Shown: in pieces, positions 1-6,121 of the stretch
Numbering within the stretch: the stretch's first letter is position 1
Layout of the letters: each line of letters starts with the position of its first letter
Assembly (NCBI GenBank): GCA_002387605.1
Contig: DGJU01000021.1
Location: 1 to 6,121, forward strand
Source of the DNA: Alphaproteobacteria bacterium UBA4588
Lineage (GTDB): Bacteria > Pseudomonadota > Alphaproteobacteria > Puniceispirillales > Puniceispirillaceae
Length of the DNA stretch: 6,121 nt
Reading direction: 5' to 3'
Translations under genes and position numbers: made by a program
The notes under the pieces: generated by a model
The model's input: only the letters and a program-made list of their open reading frames with translations
What the model was told of the DNA's origin: nothing
The model's database searches: none

Positions 1-57
1 TTTTTAATAAGCTCACAAAAAATCGGGACTCACCAAATGAAGCGCAGCTGTGTTCTC

Positions 58-1857
58 TTAGTTGGGGCTTACTAGTGAGGCTAGGTCGAAGACGAAAATA
101 ATGACGAGAGCTGATATGATATATCCTATTCTGATGACGCTCCATTTTTTGCCAATCAGTCCTTTGCCCAGCAATAGGAGGCCCAGCGCTAGTTGCAATC
201 CTGTCATCAACGATAAAAACGGCGTGCTGCTCAGCTGAATGAGACTTGGGTGCATTACCATCGCTAACGGCACGATATACAACCCTAACCCTAGCACCAT
301 GGCTGAGGCCGCCACTTTGAGCCAATTCTCATTAACCATACTTGCAGCGATAAAAACACCGCCACAAACGGGGGGCGTTATGGTAGATAAAAGGGCAAAC
401 CAAAAGATAAATAAATGCACAATAAGTGGCTCAAGACCGAGGTCAATCAGAGCAGGCCCTGCTACTGAAACACAGATGACATAAGCCGCAGTTGTCGGCA
501 CTTCCATCCCCAACACGATACAAGCGATCGCAGTTAACAGCAGTGCAGGCCATAAATTGTCGCCAGCAATGGAGATAATTGACGAGGTAATTTTTATGCC
601 TAAACCGGTTATCCCCAACACGCCAACGATGAGTGAAGCACATAAAATAATAGAGGCAATCATAGCGACTTGCCGGCCCGAGAAGAGGGCTGCATCACTG
701 AACCGAGATTTTGCCCGTTGCCAGTCGAACTTAAAATCTAATCCTATTAGGAGAAGCAAGGCGGCACTTAGAATAGCTAAAGCAGCAGCATATTGAGGGG
801 TAAACCCGATGAACATAAACACTAACAATATCGAGAATGGAACGAGAAAAAATAATGTTGTTTTTATGATGACATTTCGTGAGGGCTGCATATCTTCGCT
901 ATAGGGTTTCAGGTCATATTTTTCAGCATATTGATTCACGCCAACCCAAACCGTCCAAAAATAGAGAATAGCCGGAAGCAACGCCGCCAAAATTATGTGC
1001 TCATAGGGAATGCCCGTTAGCTCAACCATGACAAATGCTCCAGCACCCATCAAAGGCGGCATAATCTGCCCTCCGGTAGAGGCCACAGCCTCAACTGCAG
1101 CTGCCACGCGCTTTGGATATCCTAGCTTCTCCATTGCGGGCAACGTAACCATACCGGTTGAGGCAACATTGGCAGAGGCTGAACCTGAAATAGACCCAAA
1201 AAGAGCTGATGCGAGAACAGAAACCTTTGCGCCGCCCCCTTTCAGTCTTCCTGCAGCCGCCACTGCAATATTCATAAATCCTTTGCCAGCTTCGCCTGCA
1301 TTCAAAACTGCGCCAAAAATAACAAAGATAGCAACAATAGAAACAGAGACACCTGTAAGCTTCCCCCACAGCCCTCCTTCTGTGATGATTAATGTTCCAA
1401 GAAAACTGTTAATTGGAATGCCCGCATGGCCAAACTCTCCGGGAATATAGTCACCAAATAATCCATAAAGAAGAAAGAGGATCGCGATAGAAGGCAGAGG
1501 CCATCCGATTGCTCTGCGGGCCATCTCGATTGTTATGCCAAGCAGGGCACATGAAATTAGCAATTGATGCCAGCCGCTAATAAAGCCGTATTGGTCAGAG
1601 AGTGGTCCCTCATTCAGCGCAATATATAGACAACATAGAATGCCGATAATCGTGAGGCTTGTGCCAAACATCCGTTGCTGAAAATTCTGCGCAGGGAAAA
1701 TAAATATCCATGGCAGGGCCAAGGCCATATGCATCGGCCGGGCAACAAGACTGGGAACAAGGCCTGAGAAGATGAGCCAAATATGGAAGATTATGCAGGC
1801 AGCGCCCAGCATAATCCATACGTTATTTTCTTTGGTAATTTGCATATTCAAAACCAT
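58..1857 (-). CDS. TRAP transporter fused permease (DctQ-DctM fusion, TAXI type)
   Basis: Integral inner-membrane subunit of a tripartite ATP-independent periplasmic (TRAP) transporter, which imports a solute delivered by the binding protein using an ion gradient. The 599-residue product is very hydrophobic. Roughly residues 12-135 form a small DctQ-like helical part, followed by a large DctM-like part from about 150 to 570. Diagnostic TRAP large-subunit motifs are visible: GSISGSASANVASTG near 221-235, EAVASTGGQIMPPLMGAGAF at 256-275, GMEVPTTAAYV at 450-460 and STITPPVCGGVF at 491-502. The length fits fused permeases of the TAXI class, which agrees with the TAXI binding protein 35 nt upstream in the same operon. 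The first ATG is at 1857; an in-frame ATG at 1845 (MQITKENN) is an alternative start. Neither has a clear Shine-Dalgarno, and a terminator-like hairpin sits immediately upstream, so translation may depend on coupling to the preceding gene. Substrate cannot be read from sequence. Confidence 0.95.
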   Translation of the reverse strand: MVLNMQITKENNVWIMLGAACIIFHIWLIFSGLVPSLVARPMHMALALPWIFIFPAQNFQQRMFGTSLTIIGILCCLYIALNEGPLSDQYGFISGWHQLLISCALLGITIEMARRAIGWPLPSIAILFLLYGLFGDYIPGEFGHAGIPINSFLGTLIITEGGLWGKLTGVSVSIVAIFVIFGAVLNAGEAGKGFMNIAVAAAGRLKGGGAKVSVLASALFGSISGSASANVASTGMVTLPAMEKLGYPKRVAAAVEAVASTGGQIMPPLMGAGAFVMVELTGIPYEHIILAALLPAILYFWTVWVGVNQYAEKYDLKPYSEDMQPSRNVIIKTTLFFLVPFSILLVFMFIGFTPQYAAALAILSAALLLLIGLDFKFDWQRAKSRFSDAALFSGRQVAMIASIILCASLIVGVLGITGLGIKITSSIISIAGDNLWPALLLTAIACIVLGMEVPTTAAYVICVSVAGPALIDLGLEPLIVHLFIFWFALLSTITPPVCGGVFIAASMVNENWLKVAASAMVLGLGLYIVPLAMVMHPSLIQLSSTPFLSLMTGLQLALGLLLLGKGLIGKKWSVIRIGYIISALVIIFVFDLASLVSPN

Positions 1858-1858
1858 T

Positions 1859-1886
1859 AAAAAAGGGTGGCGCTATGGCCACCCTT
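1859..1886 (-). terminator. Intercistronic hairpin with T-run (partial terminator or attenuator)
   Basis: On the minus strand a perfect 9-bp stem AAGGGTGGC/GCCACCCTT (1886-1878 with 1871-1863) encloses a 6-nt loop. Its 3' arm runs directly into a run of six T (1864-1859), which is the form of an intrinsic terminator. It begins 6 nt after the stop of the binding-protein gene and ends 1 nt before the permease ATG. It probably reduces read-through into the permease gene or protects the 3' end of the binding-protein message. The structure is seen directly; its effect is inferred. Confidence 0.7.
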
Positions 1887-1892
1887 ATTCTC

Positions 1893-2843
1893 TTAGTGAT
1901 GGTCGGCTAGTGATGCGCCGACTTCGCTATAATAGCGTTTTGCGCCTGGATGGATGTCTGTCAGGATATTTGACAGCATATCCAGAGACACGCCATTCCA
2001 CCATTTAGCAGCTGTCCCAAGGGCCTTTTTATTTTCCCAATAGGTCTTGGTAAGATTGTAAGCTGTCTCGTCATCCATATCAGTTGTCGTGAAGGCAACA
2101 ACGGGCAGAGACGTGGTTATGATATCTTCTTTTTGGCCAGCATATGTGCCAGCAGGGATAACAAGGCGGGTTCTTTTAGATGCTTTTACCTGTTCATCAT
2201 TCAGTGAAACAACCTTTGCACCTGCGGATGCCGCAGCCTCAATGACATTTGGCGCCGGAAAGGAACCAGCGGTCACAAAACCATCAATTTGACCATTCTT
2301 TAACGCTGAAACAGCATTAGATAGTTCAACTTCTGCAAGAGTGACCTTTCCTTCAAGACCAAATAATGTGAGATATTTTGCACCTTCTTTTGCGCCAAAA
2401 GAGCCTTTGCCAATCAGAATGGTTTTTCCTTCCATTCCTGCAAAATCTGTTACGCCTGAGCTTTCAGACATTACGAAATGCATTGTCAGTGAGGGGATGG
2501 GAAATAGCGCTTTGACGTCATCAAAGCGTGGGTTTGTTTTATCCTTGAACATGGCTTTGCCGCCACGTGCCAATTTAATAAGTACTGGTGGTGTGGTGAA
2601 CACATAATTATTTGTTCGGCCAATCGCCTCCATGACATTCTGAACTGACCCTTGGCTTTCTTCTACCGTGACAATGATGTCTCCGGATGAGCCTTGTTTC
2701 ATGGCCTCGGCAATTTCAACTGCCATCTGATAATATGATGAAGTGGATTTTGCTGATTTATACGTAATACGGGTCTCAGCACTTGCAATTGTAGTCGTGC
2801 TCACAAACAGCAGTGCTCCGACAAAAAGCTTTAATAATTTCAT
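1893..2843 (-). CDS. TAXI family TRAP transporter solute-binding protein
   Basis: Periplasmic binding protein that captures the solute and hands it to the fused permease encoded next in the operon. The 316-residue product begins with a Sec signal peptide: MKLLK, a hydrophobic core at about 6-20, then a signal-peptidase I site after ASA (residue 22). The mature protein starts ETRITYKSAKSTSSYYQMA, like the N-terminal ligand-binding segment of the TAXI/NMT1-like family. Further family-type segments are ALKNGQIDGFVTAGSFPAPN (180-199), IPAGTYAGQ (229-237) and the C-terminal HPGAKRYYSEVG (298-309). An in-frame start 18 codons upstream (2897) is possible, but ATG 2843 is preferred: AGGGAGA lies 5 nt ahead of it, and it places the signal peptide exactly at the N-terminus. 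The longer form would put a polar extension before the signal peptide and would start inside the promoter/operator region. TAXI ligands include glutamate-like and other organic acids in studied members; the ligand here is unknown. Confidence 0.95.
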   Translation of the reverse strand: MKLLKLFVGALLFVSTTTIASAETRITYKSAKSTSSYYQMAVEIAEAMKQGSSGDIIVTVEESQGSVQNVMEAIGRTNNYVFTTPPVLIKLARGGKAMFKDKTNPRFDDVKALFPIPSLTMHFVMSESSGVTDFAGMEGKTILIGKGSFGAKEGAKYLTLFGLEGKVTLAEVELSNAVSALKNGQIDGFVTAGSFPAPNVIEAAASAGAKVVSLNDEQVKASKRTRLVIPAGTYAGQKEDIITTSLPVVAFTTTDMDDETAYNLTKTYWENKKALGTAAKWWNGVSLDMLSNILTDIHPGAKRYYSEVGASLADHH

Positions 2844-2848
2844 GATAG

Positions 2849-2855
2849 TCTCCCT
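2849..2855 (-). promoter_or_regulatory. Ribosome binding site of the TAXI binding protein
   Basis: The minus strand reads AGGGAGA, a near-ideal Shine-Dalgarno, with 5 nt to the ATG at 2843. It decides the start codon in favour of 2843 over the upstream in-frame 2897. It contrasts with the absence of such a site before the permease. Confidence 0.8.
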
Positions 2856-2873
2856 ATTTATTTCAAGGGAGTG

Positions 2874-2892
2874 TGACATATAAAGCATGTCA
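2874..2892. promoter_or_regulatory. Candidate operator: perfect inverted repeat TGACAT-N7-ATGTCA
   Basis: Two 6-bp arms, TGACAT (2874-2879) and ATGTCA (2887-2892), are exact reverse complements across a 7-bp spacer. The repeat lies 31-49 nt upstream of the binding-protein ATG, where a dimeric regulator could block or modulate initiation. The size and symmetry suit a helix-turn-helix dimer; GntR-type regulators often control TRAP operons, but no regulator gene is in the window and the family is a guess. Confidence 0.45.
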
Positions 2893-2893
2893 G

Positions 2894-2922
2894 TCAATAG
2901 CGTTGTTGTTGTATTTATTCAA
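2894..2922 (-). promoter_or_regulatory. Weak candidate sigma-70-type promoter for the TRAP operon
   Basis: On the minus strand TTGAAT (2922-2917) and TATTGA (2899-2894) are separated by 17 nt, with AT-rich sequence upstream (about 2920-2936) that could act as an UP element. Initiation would fall near 2887, inside the inverted repeat, leaving a leader of about 44 nt. The -10 match is only 3 of 6. A second -35-like hexamer, TTGACT (2897-2892), has no good -10 partner. The promoter must lie roughly here because the operon is preceded by 147 non-coding bases. Confidence 0.25.
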
Positions 2923-2990
2923 AATTTATTTTTGATGCGCCTGTGACTAGAATATTTCATAGTTCGATTTTAAGTCTTTGTCTTACGGGA

Positions 2991-3419
2991 TTAGCGTCCT
3001 CGTATAAATGTCATTGAAGAACTAGACGGCTTGGTTGCAACATTACTTTTATCACGGTAACGCTTTAAGTTTTCTTCAAGGGTGCCTAGTTCTTTTAATT
3101 TCTTCAAGTCGATTTCAACTTTTAAACTCGCACCCCTTAATCCTGCGTGACCCCAAGTGGTTTGTTTGTTGTCTATTTCTAACGCAACTTTGCTAGTAGA
3201 GATAAGTAAGGAGCCAGAATCTTTGCAAATGTTTTTTAGCATATACAACCCAAATCCAGAATTGCCCCAGCCATTATGATTATAATGTTTCATTATTTTT
3301 TTGCCTGATGTGGCCGGCAATAAAGCAAGTTCTAGAGCTTTTTCATCATCGGTTAGTGATTGATGTAAAGCGTTCTCTTTAAGGCTTTCTAAGAAGCCTT
3401 GTCTTGCCTCATAGCGCCG
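2991..3419 (-). pseudogene. 3' remnant of a GHKL/histidine-kinase-like ATPase gene
   Basis: The open frame codes for about 142 residues ending at TAA 2991, with an in-frame stop at 3420-3422. No ATG precedes the conserved region; the first possible starts are TTG at 3320 and ATG at 3293. The product resembles the C-terminal half of a HATPase_c (Bergerat-fold) domain. A QGFLESLKEN segment near residue 7 looks like the tail of the DxGxG ADP-binding box, followed by a helix (DDEKALELAL), then GWGNSGFGLYMLKNI (50-64), the glycine-rich ATP-lid box, and RGASLKVEIDLKKL (about 101-114), the final strand. The N-box and the DxGxG aspartate that would precede it are missing, so ATP binding is not expected. 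This is most simply a gene truncated at its 5' end, with the break near 3400. The tail after residue 120 is polar and Lys/Ser-rich. Whether the parent was a sensor kinase, an anti-sigma-like kinase or another GHKL ATPase cannot be told. Confidence 0.65.
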
Positions 3420-3554
3420 TCAAGATTAATATTTATTGTCAGCAGAGGCGCTGTGATACCTATCCTCTTAATAGCGTAGCCATCACTGCGTGGGCGTGAT
3501 AGCGTTCGGGTCAGGACACAAGAAACCCTTTTTTAGAAATTTCGACGGCTTATA
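3420..3554. other. Intergenic region between the ATPase relic and the EamA gene
   Basis: These 135 bases hold no complete gene. On the minus strand, positions 3533-3392 are open in a frame different from the ATPase relic: 48 codons, flanked by TAA at 3533-3535 and TAG at 3389-3391. They encode a peptide containing RPRSDGYAIKRIGITAPLL. It has no good start codon with a ribosome site and I do not recognise it; it may be a fragment of another gene joined to the relic, or chance. The promoter of the plus-strand EamA gene should lie here, but no strong -35/-10 pair is visible. Confidence 0.4.
3479..3503. repeat. Imperfect inverted repeat upstream of the EamA gene
   Basis: GCCATCAC (3479-3486) and GTGATAGC (3496-3503) are complementary at 7 of 8 positions across a 9-nt spacer; in minus-strand RNA the odd pair is G-U. 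The repeat could be an operator for the plus-strand gene or a small hairpin. No T-run follows it on either strand, so it is not an intrinsic terminator. Confidence 0.3.
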
Positions 3555-4538
3555 ATGGCACAGGTAAAACAATCAAATATTACCGGCGTTTTGCTGTCTT
3601 TGACTGGCTTTGCTTTTTATTCGACGCATGATGTTATCGTTAAATTTCTGGGAAATTATTATACGCCGTTTCAGATATTGTTTTTCTCGGTTCTCTTTTC
3701 CTTTCCGCTGGTAAATCTGTTTATTCTGCGCAACCCCCGCACTGGTAGCCTGTGGCCGCATCATCCCGTCCAAATGGCTTTACGCGTGCTTGCCACAACC
3801 ACAAGTGGGTTTTGTGCCTTTTATGCTTTTACCATTCTGCCGCTGGCTCAAACTTATGCGCTGCTGTTCCTGACACCGATATTCATTACCGTCTTTTCCA
3901 TTCCGGTATTAGGGGAGCGGGTAGGACTGCATCGCGGCATTTCTGTACTGGTTGGGTTTGTAGGCGTTTTGATTGTGCTACAGCCCGGAACGGACTTTTT
4001 TACGCTTGGCCACCTGTCAGGGATTATCGCAGCAATAGCCGCGGCAACAAATTCGCTGATAACGCGCAAAATCGGGCAGAAGGAAAAAACATCCGTGATG
4101 TTACTCTATCCGATGTTTGGTAATTTCATTATTATGGGGAGCATCCTGCCATTTGTATATGTGCCCATGCCGCTGATCCATCTAGGCGGCATTGCGTTGA
4201 TTTCCTTTCTGGGGTTTGTGGCTATGTTTTGCATTGTTGGCGCCTATAAATCCTCTAATGCTTCGGCAATTGCGCCGATGCAATATTCACAGATTTTATG
4301 GGCAGGATTTTTTGGCTTCCTGCTATTTGATGACCAACTCACCGCCTCTTTTATGATTGGTGCAACGCTGATTATTGGGAGCGGTTTATACATCGTGAAG
4401 CGTGAATGGAATAAGGACCACTCTTTGCAGCCAGTGCTGGGAAATGGAACCTTCCGGCCGGATATTGGCGTAAGACCCCGTTTTGCCCTCTTTGGCTTTT
4501 TTATAAAAACCTCAGAACCACCCCATAAAAACGACTAG
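3555..4538 (+). CDS. EamA/DMT-family membrane transporter
   Basis: Ten-helix inner-membrane carrier of the drug/metabolite transporter superfamily. Members move amino acids, vitamins, S-adenosylmethionine, sugars or other metabolites; the substrate here is not evident. The 327-residue protein shows the internal duplication of the family: a first EamA repeat at about 9-142 and a second at about 152-281. The first repeat has the typical end TPIFITVFSIPVLGER (107-122) followed by a helix ending in VLQPG. The second has the matching APMQYSQILWAGFFGFLLFDD (240-260) and a last helix ending in YIVKRE (279-284). Hydrophobic segments are visible near 10-30, 38-57, 74-95, 98-118, 128-143, 153-170, 181-200, 208-229, 243-258 and 264-281. 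A tail of about 43 residues (285-327) follows and is longer than in many relatives. ATG 3555 is the only reasonable start: a TAG at 3534 closes the frame upstream and helix 1 begins within ten residues. No clear Shine-Dalgarno precedes it. It is the only plus-strand gene here and is probably monocistronic. Confidence 0.92.
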   Translation: MAQVKQSNITGVLLSLTGFAFYSTHDVIVKFLGNYYTPFQILFFSVLFSFPLVNLFILRNPRTGSLWPHHPVQMALRVLATTTSGFCAFYAFTILPLAQTYALLFLTPIFITVFSIPVLGERVGLHRGISVLVGFVGVLIVLQPGTDFFTLGHLSGIIAAIAAATNSLITRKIGQKEKTSVMLLYPMFGNFIIMGSILPFVYVPMPLIHLGGIALISFLGFVAMFCIVGAYKSSNASAIAPMQYSQILWAGFFGFLLFDDQLTASFMIGATLIIGSGLYIVKREWNKDHSLQPVLGNGTFRPDIGVRPRFALFGFFIKTSEPPHKND

Positions 4539-4548
4539 CGTTTTTATG
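4524..4548. terminator. Candidate bidirectional terminator between convergent genes
   Basis: A perfect 10-bp inverted repeat, CATAAAAACG (4524-4533) and CGTTTTTATG (4539-4548), encloses the 5-nt loop ACTAG. The arms carry A5 and T5 runs, so RNA from either strand would form the hairpin with U residues in its 3' arm. It covers the stop codons of both convergent genes (TAG 4536-4538 plus, TAA 4546-4544 minus). The stem is AT-rich and no long U-tract lies beyond it, so it is weaker than a textbook intrinsic terminator. Confidence 0.45.
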
Positions 4549-6121
4549 ATTGCCCGTTAGCGCTGTCACTTAATGGCAGTGATGAAACAGCAATATCAGA
4601 CGGCGTTATGCCATCACAATAATCTTGATATGCTTTTTCTAAACCAGCCTCAAAATATCGAGTGTAACGCACAGTATCAAATAGCGGGCAGCTTGACCGG
4701 GTTTCATGAAGTTTATTCTTAACACCGGCAAGACGCGCTTTGTCTTGGGCTAACGCAAGAATGAGGCTTTCATACTCACCTTCTGTCTTTGTTACTAACT
4801 CGCTGAGCCCTGCTGCATTAAGAAGGCTTGCTGCCACACGGGCGGCAAACTGCTGGCCTTGCTTGGTAACAATCGGAAGTCCGCTCCAGAGAGCATCACT
4901 CGCAGTAGTGTGTGCATTGTAATTGAATGTATCAATAAATAAATCAGCGTGCTTATGACGTGCCAAATGCTCTTCAAGAGAGACCTTCTTTGCAAAAATA
5001 ATGCGCTCTGGGTTTACGCCTCGCGCCTCAGCCTCACATTTAAGATTTTTCTCCGCGATATCGCTTGCCTTAAACAACCATAGAACACTGTTTTCTACCT
5101 GTCTCATGACACGCATCCAAATATCATATTCTTTTGGTGTAATTTTAAAATTATTATTGAAACAGCAAAAGACAAAGCTATTTTCTGCCAGACCAAAATC
5201 TAACCGGCTTGTCGATATTTTAGCTATTTTGCGCTTCTCATCATTAGGCTGATAGCAATCTGGCATATAGATAATATTTTCACTATAAAATGCGCGCTGC
5301 TCAGCTGAGATGATTGTATTATCGCCTATTATATAGTCGATAAAATCTACTGCCATCGTGCTTGGATATCCAAGATAGTTAATTTGAATGGGGGCCATTC
5401 TGTGGGCGAACAGGCGACTGCGGCTAAATCGGGTATAACCATTCACATCAATGGCGATGTCAAGGTTATGTTCACGTGCCAGTATTACAACATCTGTATC
5501 GGACATAGCACTTATATCAATAAATGTATCAACATCCTTAATTGCCTGCTCACGCCTTTCACCTGTTTGAACTCTGCCATAACTATAGACATAGATTTTG
5601 AATTTAGCGTTATCATGTTCACGCAGCAGGCCCGACATCAGAAAAAGAACAGCATGGTCATGCATATCTGAGCTAAAATAACCAACGCGAATACGGTCCT
5701 CTTGATACTTTTTCTCACAAGGGAGCGCCTGAATATTTCCGAATTTACTTTCTGCCCATTTTTGTGAAAACTGCAGGTGTTGTGCAGGACTATCTATCAT
5801 CGACAATAAGCCGAAAGTTTCTACAACATCTGTATCGATTAACTTGTTAAGAGAAACTTCCATCTGTTTAGCGTCTGCCCAGTCACACATATGTGCCAGT
5901 AGAAGGAGTGATCTCAGCTCTGCTGATCGGTAATCAGGGCTGGATAGTAAAGCGCTTCTGTAGCTTTTTACGGCTTCTTCTAACCTACCCACATCAGCTA
6001 ATACATGCCCTAAATTATAATGAGCTTCGGTAAAATCAGGTGAGATATCCAGCGCATTCTCATAGCTTTGAATCGCTTCATCTCTCCTATCAAGTTGCTT
6101 TAAAATTGTGCCCAGATTATT
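4544..6121 (-). CDS. TPR-repeat GT41 glycosyltransferase (SPINDLY/O-GlcNAc transferase-like), 5' end beyond window
   Basis: C-terminal 525 residues of a larger protein; the frame stays open to the right edge, so the start lies outside the window (GTG 5992 is internal, within a TPR). Counting from the edge, residues 1-75 are tetratricopeptide repeats, e.g. DEAIQSYENALDISPDFTEA followed by HYNLGHVLADVGRLEEAVKS. They are followed by a linker and the two-lobed Glyco_transf_41 domain from about 140 to 495. Family landmarks are RVGYFSSDMHDHAV (His156 matches the conserved histidine of the N-lobe), HRMAPIQINYLGYPSTMAVDFIDY (in the 230-263 region), FNNNFKITPKEYDIWMRV (Lys326 matches the UDP-contacting lysine of human OGT) and YNAHTTASDALWSGLPIVT, whose HTT and Asp match the UDP-sugar site. 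All these residues are kept, so activity is likely. Bacterial members glycosylate proteins, including adhesins and possibly flagellins, or other acceptors; donor and acceptor are unknown here. The gene converges on the EamA gene with 5 nt between stop codons. Confidence 0.93.
   Translation of the reverse strand, partial: NNLGTILKQLDRRDEAIQSYENALDISPDFTEAHYNLGHVLADVGRLEEAVKSYRSALLSSPDYRSAELRSLLLLAHMCDWADAKQMEVSLNKLIDTDVVETFGLLSMIDSPAQHLQFSQKWAESKFGNIQALPCEKKYQEDRIRVGYFSSDMHDHAVLFLMSGLLREHDNAKFKIYVYSYGRVQTGERREQAIKDVDTFIDISAMSDTDVVILAREHNLDIAIDVNGYTRFSRSRLFAHRMAPIQINYLGYPSTMAVDFIDYIIGDNTIISAEQRAFYSENIIYMPDCYQPNDEKRKIAKISTSRLDFGLAENSFVFCCFNNNFKITPKEYDIWMRVMRQVENSVLWLFKASDIAEKNLKCEAEARGVNPERIIFAKKVSLEEHLARHKHADLFIDTFNYNAHTTASDALWSGLPIVTKQGQQFAARVAASLLNAAGLSELVTKTEGEYESLILALAQDKARLAGVKNKLHETRSSCPLFDTVRYTRYFEAGLEKAYQDYCDGITPSDIAVSSLPLSDSANGQS

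Noticed and set aside
1..57. Possible terminator downstream of the TRAP permease
   Set aside because: A T-run occurs on the minus strand (about 23-18), but no convincing stem precedes it.
226..238. A 13-base string (GCTGCTCAGCTGA) near here recurs at about 5297-5309
   Set aside because: Both copies are inside unrelated coding regions and the match does not extend; most likely chance.
1010..1450. A 146-codon plus-strand open frame opposite the TRAP permease
   Set aside because: It is antisense to conserved permease motifs, its residue make-up (Ala/Pro/Thr-rich) mirrors the opposite strand, and it has no ribosome site. A shadow frame.
2341..2607. Plus-strand open frame of 88 codons opposite the binding-protein gene
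   Set aside because: It lies entirely within the well-supported TAXI gene on the other strand and shows no recognisable protein features.
2843..2897. Longer start for the TAXI binding protein at 2897
   Set aside because: It would place 18 polar residues before a clear signal peptide and ignore the strong ribosome site serving ATG 2843; the extra codons coincide with the inverted repeat and promoter region.
3752..4123. Plus-strand 123-codon open frame overlapping the EamA gene in another frame
   Set aside because: The EamA frame carries clear membrane helices and family motifs through this region; the alternative has no such signals.
5384..5671. Plus-strand 95-codon open frame opposite the GT41 gene
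   Set aside because: Antisense to conserved catalytic-domain sequence, with no start context or family resemblance.

Overview
The window reads as a stretch of chromosome from a Gram-negative bacterium of moderate GC content. The mix of genes (a TAXI-type TRAP transporter, an EamA/DMT exporter-like protein and a TPR/SPINDLY-type glycosyltransferase) is common in marine and other aquatic Alphaproteobacteria. That lineage is an inference from gene content and protein style; no rRNA or other marker is present. Four intact or edge-cut genes, one gene relic and a few small regulatory-looking structures account for the sequence. I see no CRISPR array, tRNA, rRNA or complete insertion sequence.

Layout, left to right. 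Positions 58-2843 (minus strand) hold a two-gene tripartite uptake operon. A TAXI-family periplasmic binding protein is transcribed first (2843 to 1893), then a fused TRAP permease (1857 to 58). The 35-nt gap between them is almost filled by a strong GC-rich hairpin with a T-run that ends just before the permease ATG. The permease has no visible Shine-Dalgarno, while the binding protein has a good one. This suggests that the abundant soluble subunit is made in excess over the membrane subunit. A perfect inverted repeat (TGACAT-N7-ATGTCA) lies in the leader/promoter region of the operon and is a candidate operator. Positions 1-57, downstream of the operon, hold no gene and no terminator I can recognise.

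Positions 2991-3419 (minus) are the 3' end of a GHKL/histidine-kinase-like ATPase gene that has lost its 5' part; homology-like sequence stops abruptly near 3400. The 135 bp between this relic and the next gene contain no complete gene. They do contain a 48-codon open minus-strand stretch in a different frame and an imperfect inverted repeat.

Positions 3555-4538 (plus) encode a ten-helix EamA/DMT-family transporter. It converges on the gene at 4544-6121 (minus), which encodes TPR repeats followed by a GT41 (SPINDLY/O-GlcNAc transferase-like) catalytic domain and runs off the right edge. The two stop codons lie 5 nt apart, and the EamA stop sits in the loop of a perfect 10-bp hairpin that may end transcription from both sides.

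The genes do not form one obvious pathway. The TRAP pair works as a unit; the other genes look like independent neighbours. I found no convincing previously undescribed system. The most distinctive signals are the intercistronic hairpin in the TRAP operon, the candidate operator, and the truncated ATPase with its unexplained junction.
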